Shown: positions 24,699-33,717 of the stretch, in pieces | How the letters are laid out: every line of letters begins with the position of its first letter | Numbering within the stretch: position 1 is the stretch's first letter | Source: Haloferax namakaokahaiae | GTDB taxonomy: Archaea > Halobacteriota > Halobacteria > Halobacteriales > Haloferacaceae | Direction of reading: 5' to 3' | DNA: 64,000 nucleotides | NCBI RefSeq assembly: GCF_042663225.1 | Contig: NZ_JBHTAA010000005.1 | Span: forward strand, 744,001 to 808,000 | The notes under the pieces: generated by a model | What the model was told of the DNA's origin: nothing | Databases searched by the model: none | What the model saw: only the letters and a program-made list of their open reading frames with translations | Position numbers and translations under genes: made by a program

Positions 24699-26237
24699 CT
24701 AGAACGCACCTCCCAGTTGGAGAATCGGGTTAACTGCTTCTTGAATCATCGTGAAGAAGATGCCTGGCGAGACACCGAGCACGATGGTCAACAGCAAGAG
24801 CACCGCGAGCGGTGCGACGTCGTGGAACGGTGCCTCGGTGATTTCGTACTCGCCGTCGAACCGGAAGGGTCCGAACAGCGTACGCTGCATTGCGAACAGC
24901 AGATACCCGGCGACGATGACGATACCGAACATCGCGGCACCGGTAAAGAGGGGCATCGCCTCCATGACGGTGGATTCGAACGCGCCCTTGAAGATGAAGA
25001 ACTCCGCTGCGAATCCGGCCATGAGCGGCAGGCCCATGTATCCGAAGGCACCGGCGACGAAGATACCCGCCGTGACGGGCATCCGGTCGGCGATACCGGA
25101 CATGTCCGTGACCATGCGCGTGTGCGTGGTGTTGTAGATGACACCGACGGCCATGAACATCAGTCCCGAGATGAGACCGTGGGCGACCATCTGGAAGGTC
25201 GCACCGCCGACACCGTAGGTGGTGTAGGCGATGAGACCGAGGATGACGTAGCCCATCGAGGACACAGAGGAGTACGCGACGATGCGCTTGAGGTCCTGCT
25301 GTGCCAGTGCGAGCAGTGCGCCGTAGATGACCGAGGCGACTGCGAGCAGTGCGATTGGCAGCGCGAAGGCGCGTGCGGTCTCCGGAAGCATCGTGAAGTT
25401 GAACCGGAGCAGGGCGTAGGTACCCATCTTCAGGAGCACCCCAGCCAGCATGACCGAAACCGGCGTGGGTGCTTCGACGTGAGCGTCCGGCAGCCACGTG
25501 TGAAGCGGGGCGACCGGGACCTTCACCGCGAATCCGAAGAACATCGCGATGAACGCGACCGAAGCGAGCGCACCGGCCGAGAGACCGGCGAAGCCGCTGA
25601 GTTGGCCGGCTTGTAACGCCTGGGCAATCTCGGGCAGGCGCAGCGACGTAATCGAGTCGCCGAGGCCGAACACGAGCGAGATGAACCCGATGAACATCAC
25701 GAGCGACGCGACGTTCGTGTAGACGAAGAACTTGATAGCCGCGTACTTGCGGCGAGGACCGCCCCAGACGCCGATGAGGAAGTACATCGGGACGAGCACG
25801 GCCTCCCAGAAGACGAACCAGACGAAGAAGTCCAGCGCCGTGAAGACGCCGAGGAGGTTCGCCTCCATGAGGAGCATCAGACCGAAGAACTGGGACTGGC
25901 GCTCCGAGATGGGAGTCCACGCGCTGACGATAGCGAGCGTGGTGAGGATGGTCGTCAGGACGATGAGCGGCAGGCTGATGCCGTCTACGCCGACCATCCA
26001 GTGGAGGTCGTACTGGCCGAGTTGCAGCCAGACGACGTCTGTCTCGAACGCGATGTTCCCGCCCAAGAGGGCGTTCCCAGTTGCGTCGAACTGTTGCCAC
26101 ATCAAGAGGCTCCCGAGGACGGGAACCAGACTCAGCGCGAAGGCCGCCTTCCCGGCATACCGGTCCGGGACGACGAAGGTGACCAACGCGGCGAGGAACG
26201 TGACTGCGATGAGCGCTTCGATTATCATGCGAACCAT
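24699..26237 (-). CDS. nuoM: Complex I subunit M
   Basis: 512 residues, about fourteen helices, antiporter-like subunit. Seen: FFVWFVFWEAVLVPMYFLIGVWGG (helix with the functional Glu), FAVKVPVAPLHTWLPDAHVEAPTPVSVMLAG (Lys and His of the proton channel), IVAYSSVSSMGYVILG. Starts 13 bases inside the end of nuoL. Pumps protons across the membrane as part of complex I. Confidence 0.95.
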   Translation of the reverse strand: MVRMIIEALIAVTFLAALVTFVVPDRYAGKAAFALSLVPVLGSLLMWQQFDATGNALLGGNIAFETDVVWLQLGQYDLHWMVGVDGISLPLIVLTTILTTLAIVSAWTPISERQSQFFGLMLLMEANLLGVFTALDFFVWFVFWEAVLVPMYFLIGVWGGPRRKYAAIKFFVYTNVASLVMFIGFISLVFGLGDSITSLRLPEIAQALQAGQLSGFAGLSAGALASVAFIAMFFGFAVKVPVAPLHTWLPDAHVEAPTPVSVMLAGVLLKMGTYALLRFNFTMLPETARAFALPIALLAVASVIYGALLALAQQDLKRIVAYSSVSSMGYVILGLIAYTTYGVGGATFQMVAHGLISGLMFMAVGVIYNTTHTRMVTDMSGIADRMPVTAGIFVAGAFGYMGLPLMAGFAAEFFIFKGAFESTVMEAMPLFTGAAMFGIVIVAGYLLFAMQRTLFGPFRFDGEYEITEAPFHDVAPLAVLLLLTIVLGVSPGIFFTMIQEAVNPILQLGGAF

Positions 26238-28246
26238 CCTCCGATGAGACCAAGACCAAGCAGCAGTGCCGTCAGGCCGAGCGTCAGGAGTGCCGCGTAG
26301 TTACTCACGACACCGGACTGGATGCGCTTGACGCGACTGCCCGTGAACAGACTGACGCTGGAGATGCCGTTGACGACGCCGTCAACGACGCCCTGGTCGA
26401 ACTTGTCGAGGACGCGCGAAATCGGCTGGACGACGCCCGTCGCAATCCAGACCTGGTACTCGTCTTGGTAGTAGTTGTTGTACAGTACGGTTTTGATGCT
26501 CCCGAGTTTGTCCGTGTGTTCGACGGGTTCGGGGACGTTGTACAGCACGTAGGCGAGACCAGCACCAGCGAGTGCGAGGCCGAGCGAGACGGCGGCACCG
26601 ATTGCGACGGTACCTGCCTCGCCGCCGATGTAGCCCGAACTGTACGGGATGAGTTCGGCGTAGTGGTGTGCGTTCAGCGAATCGTAGCTCCCGTCGAGGA
26701 ACTGGTGCAGGAAGTCGATTCCCTTGATGCCGAACAGCTTCTCGACCGGAACCATGTTGACGAGACCGGCCGTCGCGGCGAGCACGCCGAGGACGGCGAG
26801 CGGAGCCTTCACGTTCCAACCGACGCCGTGCGGGTCGCGCGCGGTGTCGGACCGGGGTTCACCGTGGAAGGTGAGGAACACCATCCGGAAGGTGTAGAAG
26901 CCGGTGAAGAAGACGGCGAGCAGACCCATCGCGTACGCGGCGAGCAGAATCGGACTGCCGCCGAGACCGTGGATGAGCGTCTCGTATAGGACTTCGTCTT
27001 TCGACCAGAAGCCTGCGAACGGGACGATGCCCGCGAGTGCGAGCGACCCGGAGAGGAACGCGTAGTAGGTCACGGGCATCTTCTCTTTGAGACCGCCCAT
27101 GTCCCACATGTTCTCGTTGTGGTGCATGGCGATGATGACCGAACCGGCACCGAGGAAGAGAAGCGCCTTGAAGAAGGCGTGCGTCATGAGGTGGAACGTC
27201 GCGGCGACGTAGCCACCGGCACCGAGACCGAGCATCATGTAGCCGTACTGGCTGATGGTCGAGTACGCGAGCACCTGCTTGATTTCGCGCTTGACGACAC
27301 CCATCGTCGCCGCGAACAGCGCGGTGAAACCGCCGATGAGGGCGATGATGGCGAGTGTCGTCGGCGTCAGCGCGTAGAAGCCGTACATCCGGGCGACGAG
27401 GTAGACGCCGGCCGCAACCATCGTCGCTGCGTGGATGAGTGCGGAGACGGGCGTCGGACCTTCCATCGCGTCCGGAAGCCACGTGTGCAGTGGGAACTGT
27501 GCGGACTTGCCGACGACGCCTCCGAGAACGAGGAGACCGACGACGGTGAACCACGTCTGCGCGTCCATGCCGAGGAACGTGTTGACCGAGTGTTCGCCTG
27601 CGAGTGCTTCTTCTGCGAGCACCGGGAACGACTCGGGACCGGCGAAGGCCGCCGTGCCGAACGTCGCAAAGACGGCGACGACGCCGATGAGGAAGAAGTA
27701 GTCACCGAAGCGGGTGACGAGGAACGCCTTCTTCGCCGCACTCGGCGGGCCGTCCTGGCGGAACCAGAAGCCGATGAGCAGGTAGGAACACAGGCCGACG
27801 AGTTCGAAGAACATGAACGCCATGAGCAGGTTGTCGGCGACGACGAACCCGAGCATGGACGCGGTGAACAGGCCGAGACCGGCGTAGTACCGAGCCAGAC
27901 CGGTTTCACCCTCGTCGTTCATGTAGCCGAGACTGAACACGTGCACGAGGAAGGCGATGAGCGTCACGATGACGAGCATCATCGCCGACAGCGGGTCGAT
28001 GAGCAGGCCGAACGTCAGGTTGACCGCGTCGAGACCCTCCGCCCACGTGTAGATCGTTTGGTTGTACGTCTGTCCACCACTGACGGCGACGAACGTCGCA
28101 AGCGAGAGCAGGAACGAACCTGCCGTTGCGCCGATGCCTGCCAGTGCGCCTCCCTTCGGCATGTACCGCCCCGCCCCGAGTGCGATCAGGAACGAGAGGA
28201 ACGGGAGGAGAACGATGGCCGGAGCGAAGTCGAGAATGCCTGCCAT
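26225..28246 (-). CDS. nuoL: Complex I subunit L
   Basis: 673 residues, the longest antiporter-like subunit, including the C-terminal extension with the lateral helix. Motifs: FMFFELVGLCSYLLIGFW, GKSAQFPLHTWLPDAMEGPTPVSALIHAATMVAAGVYL, LAYSTISQYGYMMLG. The C-terminal part includes a soluble YNNYYQDEYQVW loop before the final helices. Begins four bases after nuoK ends. Confidence 0.95.
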   Translation of the reverse strand: MAGILDFAPAIVLLPFLSFLIALGAGRYMPKGGALAGIGATAGSFLLSLATFVAVSGGQTYNQTIYTWAEGLDAVNLTFGLLIDPLSAMMLVIVTLIAFLVHVFSLGYMNDEGETGLARYYAGLGLFTASMLGFVVADNLLMAFMFFELVGLCSYLLIGFWFRQDGPPSAAKKAFLVTRFGDYFFLIGVVAVFATFGTAAFAGPESFPVLAEEALAGEHSVNTFLGMDAQTWFTVVGLLVLGGVVGKSAQFPLHTWLPDAMEGPTPVSALIHAATMVAAGVYLVARMYGFYALTPTTLAIIALIGGFTALFAATMGVVKREIKQVLAYSTISQYGYMMLGLGAGGYVAATFHLMTHAFFKALLFLGAGSVIIAMHHNENMWDMGGLKEKMPVTYYAFLSGSLALAGIVPFAGFWSKDEVLYETLIHGLGGSPILLAAYAMGLLAVFFTGFYTFRMVFLTFHGEPRSDTARDPHGVGWNVKAPLAVLGVLAATAGLVNMVPVEKLFGIKGIDFLHQFLDGSYDSLNAHHYAELIPYSSGYIGGEAGTVAIGAAVSLGLALAGAGLAYVLYNVPEPVEHTDKLGSIKTVLYNNYYQDEYQVWIATGVVQPISRVLDKFDQGVVDGVVNGISSVSLFTGSRVKRIQSGVVSNYAALLTLGLTALLLGLGLIGGWFA

Positions 28247-28250
28247 AGAG

Positions 28251-28553
28251 TTACCACCTCATCGTGGTCGCCTTCGTGACGTCCACGCCGTCGAAGTTGC
28301 GGTAGAGTACGAGGATGATGCCGATGCCAACGGCGACCTCCGCGGCCGCCAGCGCCATCGTGAACAGGCTGAACGTCTGGCCCGTGACATTACCCCAGTA
28401 GAGCGAGAACGCAACGAGATTGATGTTTGCCGCGTTCAGCATCAACTCGACCGACATCAGGAACAACAGCGCGTTCCGTCGGGTGAGGATGCCGAACAGA
28501 CCGATACAGAACACGGCCGCCGAGAGCAGCAGATAGTACTGCGGGGGCACCAT
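28251..28553 (-). CDS. nuoK: Complex I subunit K
   Basis: 100 residues, three helices, the standard size. The helix-2 and helix-3 glutamates are in place: LMSVELMLNAANINLVAFS and MALAAAEVAVGIGIILVLYRN. ATG overlaps the preceding stop by one base. Confidence 0.95.
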   Translation of the reverse strand: MVPPQYYLLLSAAVFCIGLFGILTRRNALLFLMSVELMLNAANINLVAFSLYWGNVTGQTFSLFTMALAAAEVAVGIGIILVLYRNFDGVDVTKATTMRW

Positions 28554-28921
28554 CAGCGGTCACCCTCCTCGTCGTCGAACAGCGTGCGCTTGAGTTCGCG
28601 GCCGCCATCCGTCAGGATGGTCCGCATCGTGCCTTGGTCGTCTTCGCGCTTGGCCAAGAACACCGCCCCGTCGAGCGCCACGTCGAGCGTCACCGCGATA
28701 ACGATGAACACGACGAGGAAGCTCTCGCCCGGAACCTGTCCGAAGTCGAGGTTGAACATCGCATAACCGATGCTGGCGGTGATGTTCGCATCCTGTGCGA
28801 ACCCTTGTGGGTTCGGGAACGATGCCCCGATGAACGTGGCGGCCATTACGACGAACAGGCCGACTGCCGCCAGACCGGGCACGAGGTGCGAGCCGAGCTT
28901 TAGTTCTGGTTTGGTGGTCAT
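28553..28921 (-). CDS. nuoJ2: Complex I subunit J, C-terminal half (split gene)
   Basis: 122 residues with two helices (VPGLAAVGLFVVMAATFIGAS and SFLVVFIVIAVTLDVALDGAVFL) and a charged cytoplasmic tail (RTLFDDEEGDR). It corresponds to the C-terminal portion of bacterial NuoJ. Its start overlaps the nuoJ1 stop by four bases. Splitting of NuoJ into two coupled genes is usual in haloarchaea. Confidence 0.88.
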   Translation of the reverse strand: MTTKPELKLGSHLVPGLAAVGLFVVMAATFIGASFPNPQGFAQDANITASIGYAMFNLDFGQVPGESFLVVFIVIAVTLDVALDGAVFLAKREDDQGTMRTILTDGGRELKRTLFDDEEGDR

Positions 28922-29178
28922 GTGCTACTCACCTCCGGTTCGATACGCGTCAGCATCACGGCGAACGTGACGAGAATCAGCACCCCGCCGACGTAGACGA
29001 GGATTTGCATGGCGGCGAGGAACTCCGCCTGCAACATCACGTAGTGCACCGCGACGCTCAAGAGCGCGCCCCCGAGTAGGAGTGCAGAATGCCAGATGTC
29101 CCGCACGAGGACGACGCCCAGGCTGCAGCCCACGGTAATGAGGGCGAACAGCGCGAACGCGATGGTTTCATAAACCAT
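28918..29178 (-). CDS. nuoJ1: Complex I subunit J, N-terminal half (split gene)
   Basis: 86 residues from ATG 29178. Three helices; the third (QILVYVGGVLILVTFAVML) is the conserved TM3 whose pi-bulge/alpha transition gates coupling in complex I. The longer frame upstream is rejected because an AAGGAG ribosome-binding site (minus strand, 29188-29193) lies at the right distance before this ATG. Within the nuo operon, after a 36-codon ORF. Confidence 0.9.
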   Translation of the reverse strand: MVYETIAFALFALITVGCSLGVVLVRDIWHSALLLGGALLSVAVHYVMLQAEFLAAMQILVYVGGVLILVTFAVMLTRIEPEVSST

Positions 29179-29278
29179 TGTGTGTGTCTCCTTGAGATAA
29201 CCCTTTGAACATTTCGAGAACGTCCGCAGCACCGCTGAGTGGACGTGACTCGGCCGGTTCGGTCGTGGTTACAGGCAT
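29168..29278 (-). CDS. Putative 36-residue protein between nuoI and nuoJ1
   Basis: ATG at 29278 lies one base after the nuoI stop codon; the frame runs 36 codons to TGA at 29168, overlapping the start of nuoJ1 by 11 bases. The N-terminal half is polar (PVTTTEPAESRPLSG), and the second half, AADVLEMFKGLSQGDTH, could form a short amphipathic helix. There is otherwise no reason for a 101-base gap in an operon where all other junctions overlap or abut, so this is likely to be translated. No family recognised; it could be a small accessory subunit or a coupling leader. Confidence 0.55.
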   Translation of the reverse strand: MPVTTTEPAESRPLSGAADVLEMFKGLSQGDTHNGL

Positions 29279-29279
29279 C

Positions 29280-29741
29280 TTACTGGTAGTCCACTTCGCC
29301 CTCACCCTCGCCAATCCACGCGTTTCGGTCGGGATTGCGAGAGTTGAGTGGGTCGATGTCTTTGTACCACGGGACGTTCTTGAGCTGTTCTTTGTTGTAG
29401 ACGAAGTCGTTCTTCGTGTCTGCGGTGAACTCGAAGTTCTGCGTGAGCAGAATCGCATCGACGGGACAGACTTCCTCACACAGTCGGCAGTAGATACACT
29501 GGCCGATGTGGAGGTTGTACTGCTCGCCGTTGCGTTTGTCGTCCTGCACGATTTGAATCGTGTCGTTCGGACAGACGTTCTCACACTGACGGCACCAGAT
29601 ACAGCGCTCTTGGCTGAACTTGTGCACACCGCGGAATCGCGGGCTCACTTCCGGTGCAGTCTCGGGGTATTCGACCGTGAAGGTCTCACCGTCGAGCGCG
29701 TGTCGCATCGTCACTGCCATGCTTTTCAGGATTCCAATCAT
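29280..29741 (-). CDS. nuoI: Complex I subunit I (two 4Fe-4S clusters)
   Basis: 153 residues. Two ferredoxin motifs bind clusters N6a and N6b: CIWCRQCENVCP and CIYCRLCEEVCP, each followed by the matching distal Cys. It passes electrons to the N2 cluster of NuoB. Starts four bases before the nuoH stop ends (ATGA). Confidence 0.95.
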   Translation of the reverse strand: MIGILKSMAVTMRHALDGETFTVEYPETAPEVSPRFRGVHKFSQERCIWCRQCENVCPNDTIQIVQDDKRNGEQYNLHIGQCIYCRLCEEVCPVDAILLTQNFEFTADTKNDFVYNKEQLKNVPWYKDIDPLNSRNPDRNAWIGEGEGEVDYQ

Positions 29742-30787
29742 GCAATCACCCCCACGATGATGGCCGTGAGAACCAGGTTAGCGAAGGACAGCACGAGCAT
29801 GCCCTTCCAACCGATTTCGAGGAACTGATCGACGCGGAGACGCGGCACTGCGGAACGTGCCCACTGGGTGAACAGGAAGAACGCCCAGATTTTGATCGTG
29901 AACCAGACGAACCCGGGCAGGAACGGACCTGCCGGGCCGCCGAGGAACAACGTCGCCGCGATTGCGCCCCCGAGGAAGATGTGGATGAACTCACCGAGGT
30001 AGATGAGCACGAAGTAGACCGAGGAGTACTCGGTCTGGTATCCGGCCACAATCTCGGTCGGCGCTTCGGGGATGTCGAACGGGTTACGCCCGACTTCCGC
30101 GAGGTTGGCAATCATAAAGAGGACGAACGCGAACGGGTTCACGAACGCGAACCACGTCGGAATCGTCACACCGGCGACCGTCACGAGCGGTTCGGCTTGG
30201 ACGGCCACGATTTCGCTCATCTGTAGCGACCCGGTGAAGATGACGACCGAGGCCGCCGTGACGATGAGCGGGATTTCGTACGCGATGTTTGCCGCGACGG
30301 CACGAAGTGCGCCGATGAGCGAGTACTTGTTGTTCGACGCGTAGCCGGTCATGACGAGACCGAGCGACGCAATCGACGCGGCCGCGAACGCGAACGCGAG
30401 ACCGGTTTCGGGGTCGGCGAGTTGGATGCCGTTACCCATCGGGATGACGGCAAACCCAAGCAGCGCAGAAAACGGAATGACGATCGGTGCGATGTCCCAT
30501 GCCGGGCGATCGACGCCCTCGGGAACGATGAGTTCCTTCGAGAGCAGACGAACCGCGTCCGGGATGATGACGAGCAGACCGAACGGTCCGAGTCGGTTGA
30601 CCGCAATGCGGTCACCGAAGGCGGCCGTAATCTTCCGTTTTGCCCACGGACCGGCGAGTGCGGTCGTGATGAGCATGATGTTGGCGATGAGGAACGCGCC
30701 GATGAGACCACCGACAACGTCGCCGACGATGCCTTCGAGACCGAGGAGACCGCTGATGGTGTCCGGAAGGACCGTTTGGAGGTTCAT
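29738..30787 (-). CDS. nuoH: Complex I subunit H
   Basis: 349 residues, about eight helices; forms the quinone chamber and the first part of the proton path. Seen: GPFGLLVIIPDAVRLLSKE, RNPFDIPEAPTEIVAGYQTEYSS (the conserved acidic loop facing the quinone cavity) and AVPRLRVDQFLEIGWK. Start overlaps the nuoCD stop by one base. Confidence 0.95.
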   Translation of the reverse strand: MNLQTVLPDTISGLLGLEGIVGDVVGGLIGAFLIANIMLITTALAGPWAKRKITAAFGDRIAVNRLGPFGLLVIIPDAVRLLSKELIVPEGVDRPAWDIAPIVIPFSALLGFAVIPMGNGIQLADPETGLAFAFAAASIASLGLVMTGYASNNKYSLIGALRAVAANIAYEIPLIVTAASVVIFTGSLQMSEIVAVQAEPLVTVAGVTIPTWFAFVNPFAFVLFMIANLAEVGRNPFDIPEAPTEIVAGYQTEYSSVYFVLIYLGEFIHIFLGGAIAATLFLGGPAGPFLPGFVWFTIKIWAFFLFTQWARSAVPRLRVDQFLEIGWKGMLVLSFANLVLTAIIVGVIA

Positions 30788-32454
30788 TACCGGTCCACCT
30801 CACCGAGCACGATGTCGAGGCTGCCGAGCGACGCAATCATGTCCGGGATGAACTCGCCTTCAGACATCTCGGGGAGCGTCTGGAGGTTGGAGAAACACGG
30901 ACTCCGAATCTTGAAGCGTGCCGGCTTGTCCGTGCCGTCTGCACGGATGTAGATGCCGAGTTCACCCTTCGCACCTTCGACGGCGCGGTAGATTTCGGTG
31001 TCCTCGTCCGGCTTGAGGGTGCGCGGAACGTTCGCCTGAATGTTCCGTTCGTCCTCCGGCCAGTCTTCGAGCAGTTCGACACACTGCTGGATGATCTTCG
31101 CGGACTCCTCGACTTCTCGCATGCGCACGAGCAGGCGCGAGAAGTTGTCACAGCCGTCTTCGACGACGACGTCCCAGTCGAGGTTCTCGTAGTAGCCGTA
31201 GGGGTCGTCGCGGCGAAGGTCGTAGTCGATGCCGGAGCCACGAGCGACCGGGCCGGTCGCACCGTAGCTCTTGGCGACTTCCGGGGGCAGGACGCCCGTC
31301 CCGATGGTACGGGCCTGCAGGATTTCGTTCGAGGTGATGAGGTCGTGATACTCTTCGAGGACCTCCGGCAGGTCGTCGATGAAGTCACGAATCTTCTCGA
31401 AGAACTCCTCGCGGGGTTCGGGAAGGTCCCAGACGACGCCGCCGAGGCGGAAGTAGTTGAACATCATGCGCTGACCGGTGAGGTCCTCCAGAATGTTCTG
31501 GACGATTTCGCGGTCACGCATGGCGTACATGAAGATGGACGTGAAGTCGCCGTACACGTCGAGTGCGAACGTCCCGAGTGCGAGCATGTGCGACGCGATG
31601 CGGCACAGTTCGGCACCGAGCGTCCGGATAATCTGTGCGTACTCCGGCACCTCGATGTCCGCGAGGTCCTCCGCCGTGCGGGCGTAGGCCCACTCGTTCA
31701 GGAGGCCCGCCGAGATGTAGTCCCAGCGGTCGGGGTACGGCATAATCTGGTAGCGGTAGGTCCCTTGCTGACAGATTTGCTCTTCACAGCGGTGGAGGTA
31801 GCCGATGTCGGGGTCGAGATCGACGATTTGCTCACCGTCAACGACCGTCTTCACGTGGAGCACGCCGTGGGTCGCAGGGTGGTGCGGCCCGATGTTGACG
31901 TACATCGTGTTCTCGTCGTTGGCATCGCGGTGGTCCTCTGCGAGCGGGTTCGCGTGCTCGCGGAGGGTCGCAATCTGCGGCCGGTTCTGGTCGTAGTCGA
32001 GACCGAGAGGGTGCCCCTGCCACGTCTCCGGGAGGAGGATGCGGCGGTGGTCGGGGTGGCCCTCGTACTGGATGCCGACGAGGTCGTACGCTTCGCGCTC
32101 GTGCCAGTCGGCGGTCCGATAGACGGGTTCTGCCGTCTGGCTGACCGGGTTGTCCTTCGACGTGGGAACGACGACGCTCACTTCGTCGGTGCGGTCGTCG
32201 AACTTCGTCAGGTGGTAGATGGACTCGTAGCGGTCCTCGTACTCCTGAGCGGTCACACACGAGAGGTGGTCAAAGCCCGCTTCGTCGCGGAGTTTGAACA
32301 GCGTCTCTTGGACCTGGTCGGGGCGGATGACGAACGCCGGCGCGTTCACGTGCTCTTCGCGGTCGATGACGAGGTCACCGAGGAGGGTGGCGAGTTCGTC
32401 ACCGCGCGAGACCGATTCGACCTCGGCGGGTGCGTCTTGTGGTTCCAGGCTCAT
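30787..32454 (-). CDS. nuoCD: Complex I subunits C and D, fused (operon copy)
   Basis: 555 residues. Residues 1 to about 170 are NuoC (ERYESIYHL-like EDRYESIYHL, WHEREAYDLVGIQ, RRILLPETWQGHPL). The rest is NuoD, the quinone-binding catalytic subunit: NIGPHHPATHG with the quinone-site His, DIGYLHRCEE, PDRWDY with Y246 (equivalent to the quinone-binding Tyr of NuoD/Nqo4), SHMLALGTFALDVYG with the Asp partner, GSGIDYDLRRDDPYG and the terminal SLGSLDIVLGEVDR. All key residues are retained, unlike the second copy at 48959. Overlaps nuoB by four bases. Confidence 0.95.
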   Translation of the reverse strand: MSLEPQDAPAEVESVSRGDELATLLGDLVIDREEHVNAPAFVIRPDQVQETLFKLRDEAGFDHLSCVTAQEYEDRYESIYHLTKFDDRTDEVSVVVPTSKDNPVSQTAEPVYRTADWHEREAYDLVGIQYEGHPDHRRILLPETWQGHPLGLDYDQNRPQIATLREHANPLAEDHRDANDENTMYVNIGPHHPATHGVLHVKTVVDGEQIVDLDPDIGYLHRCEEQICQQGTYRYQIMPYPDRWDYISAGLLNEWAYARTAEDLADIEVPEYAQIIRTLGAELCRIASHMLALGTFALDVYGDFTSIFMYAMRDREIVQNILEDLTGQRMMFNYFRLGGVVWDLPEPREEFFEKIRDFIDDLPEVLEEYHDLITSNEILQARTIGTGVLPPEVAKSYGATGPVARGSGIDYDLRRDDPYGYYENLDWDVVVEDGCDNFSRLLVRMREVEESAKIIQQCVELLEDWPEDERNIQANVPRTLKPDEDTEIYRAVEGAKGELGIYIRADGTDKPARFKIRSPCFSNLQTLPEMSEGEFIPDMIASLGSLDIVLGEVDR

Positions 32455-33152
32455 GGTGAATCAGCCCAGTTGTAGCGCATCACGAGGTCGTCTTGGTCGA
32501 TTTGGTCGGCGAGTTTGTTGACAATCTCGTCTTGTTCGAGGTCGCCGAACTGCTCCAGTTCGTAGGGCTTGACCGTCACGGGGCTGGACTCACCGTTCGC
32601 AATCCGCTCTTGGAGCTTTGCGATACCGTAGATGAGCGCCTCCGGGCGCGGCGGGCAACCGGGGATGTGGATGTCCACCGGGATGACCTCTTCTGCGCCC
32701 TTGATGACGTTGTAGCCTTCCTGGAACGGGCCGCCCGAGATGGTGCACGACCCCATGCCGACGACGAACTTCGGTTCGGGCATCTGGTCGTACACGCGCT
32801 TCATGCGGGGGGCGAACTTCGAGACGATGGTCCCCGGAACGATAATCACGTCAGCCTGTCGTGGCGACGCGCGGGGCACACCTGCCGCGAAGCGGTCCAG
32901 GTCGTGCTTGATGGCGTAGGTGTGCATCATCTCGATGCTGCAGCACGCGATACCGAACTGCAGCATGAACATCGAAGACCCACGAACCCAGTTCATGAAC
33001 TTGTCAAACTTCGTGAGGATGAACGGCGACGAGCCGAACGCCTCCCGGAGCTTGGAGTTGAACCGGTCGTCCGCGCCAGTCATGCGGGCGTCGCGGGTCG
33101 CGGTCTGTACCTGTGAGTCGTCTGTGACGAATGGTTTCTGTTCGCTACTCAT
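32451..33152 (-). CDS. nuoB: Complex I subunit B (cluster N2)
   Basis: 233 residues; the core has the N2 cluster ligands: the tandem Cys in GIACCSIEMM, GSCTISGGPF and PGCPPRPEAL. An N-terminal extension of about 40 residues and an acidic C-terminal extension make it longer than the bacterial protein (about 180-220). Start overlaps nuoA by four bases. Confidence 0.95.
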   Translation of the reverse strand: MSSEQKPFVTDDSQVQTATRDARMTGADDRFNSKLREAFGSSPFILTKFDKFMNWVRGSSMFMLQFGIACCSIEMMHTYAIKHDLDRFAAGVPRASPRQADVIIVPGTIVSKFAPRMKRVYDQMPEPKFVVGMGSCTISGGPFQEGYNVIKGAEEVIPVDIHIPGCPPRPEALIYGIAKLQERIANGESSPVTVKPYELEQFGDLEQDEIVNKLADQIDQDDLVMRYNWADSP

Positions 33153-33565
33153 GCGTCTTGCCTCTCTGTCTTACGACGGCTCGCCTGCGGGCTTTTGACC
33201 CACTTGACGGCGCCGTTGCGCCACGCCCAGACAAGTCCGATGACGAGCACACCGATGAAAACGAGCATCGGCGTCAGAATCGTCCCGAGACTTGCGCCCT
33301 GTTCGAGGGCCGAGCGGTAGATGACCGTCCACGGGAAAATGAGGACAGTCTCGATGTCGAACACGACGAACAGCAACGCGACCATGTAGTATTGTATGTT
33401 AAACTGGACGCGTGCCGTGCCGGTCGGCACCTCACCACTCTCGTAGGTGGCGCTCTTTCCTTGTTCCGGTACGCTTGGGCGCAGGAGCGCCGATGCCAAC
33501 ATCATCCCAACGGGGATGCCGACAGCGACGAGACCCATCGCACCGATTGCAATCCATTCACTCAT
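33149..33565 (-). CDS. nuoA: Complex I subunit A
   Basis: 138 residues, three helices: WIAIGAMGLVAVGIPVGMMLASALL, then YESGEVPTGTARVQFNIQYYMVALLFVVFDIETVLIFPW, the highly conserved second helix with its Asp-Ile-Glu motif. First gene of the nuo operon. AGGGAG 8 bases upstream acts as a ribosome-binding site. Confidence 0.95.
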   Translation of the reverse strand: MSEWIAIGAMGLVAVGIPVGMMLASALLRPSVPEQGKSATYESGEVPTGTARVQFNIQYYMVALLFVVFDIETVLIFPWTVIYRSALEQGASLGTILTPMLVFIGVLVIGLVWAWRNGAVKWVKSPQASRRKTERQDA

Positions 33566-33604
33566 GCCGTAGTCTCCCTGACGTGCGGCGGTTAGAAGCG
33601 CTCC

Positions 33605-33612
33605 CCTATAAG
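33605..33612 (-). promoter_or_regulatory. nuo operon promoter (TATA) with short 5' leader
   Basis: Minus-strand CTTATAGG at 33605-33612 would start transcription near 33582, leaving about 17 untranslated bases that contain AGGGAG before the nuoA ATG at 33565. One of the few genes in the window with a leader and Shine-Dalgarno sequence. Confidence 0.5.
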
Positions 33613-33671
33613 CATTGATTTGTGTCTTTCGGGGGCGAGAAGCCGTCTATCCCCCAAATACGCACAGAGAA

Positions 33672-33694
33672 GCCCCGAACCGTGCGCCGGGGGC
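33672..33694 (-). terminator. Possible purE terminator hairpin
   Basis: On the minus strand GCCCC ... GGGGC arms flank a 13-base loop, followed by CTTCTCTG, 24-46 bases beyond the purE stop and before the nuo promoter region reads through in the same direction. Weak T-run, so tentative. Confidence 0.3.
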
Positions 33695-33717
33695 ATTTCG
33701 GCGAAAACAGGTCGAAA

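Noticed and set aside
23313..25616. 767-codon plus-strand ORF across nuoN and nuoM
   Set aside because: Antisense shadow rich in Arg, Glu, Asp and Gly; nuoM and nuoN on the minus strand are unmistakable.
32294..32521. Short plus-strand ORFs inside the nuo operon
   Set aside because: Antisense shadows with no promoter or family features.
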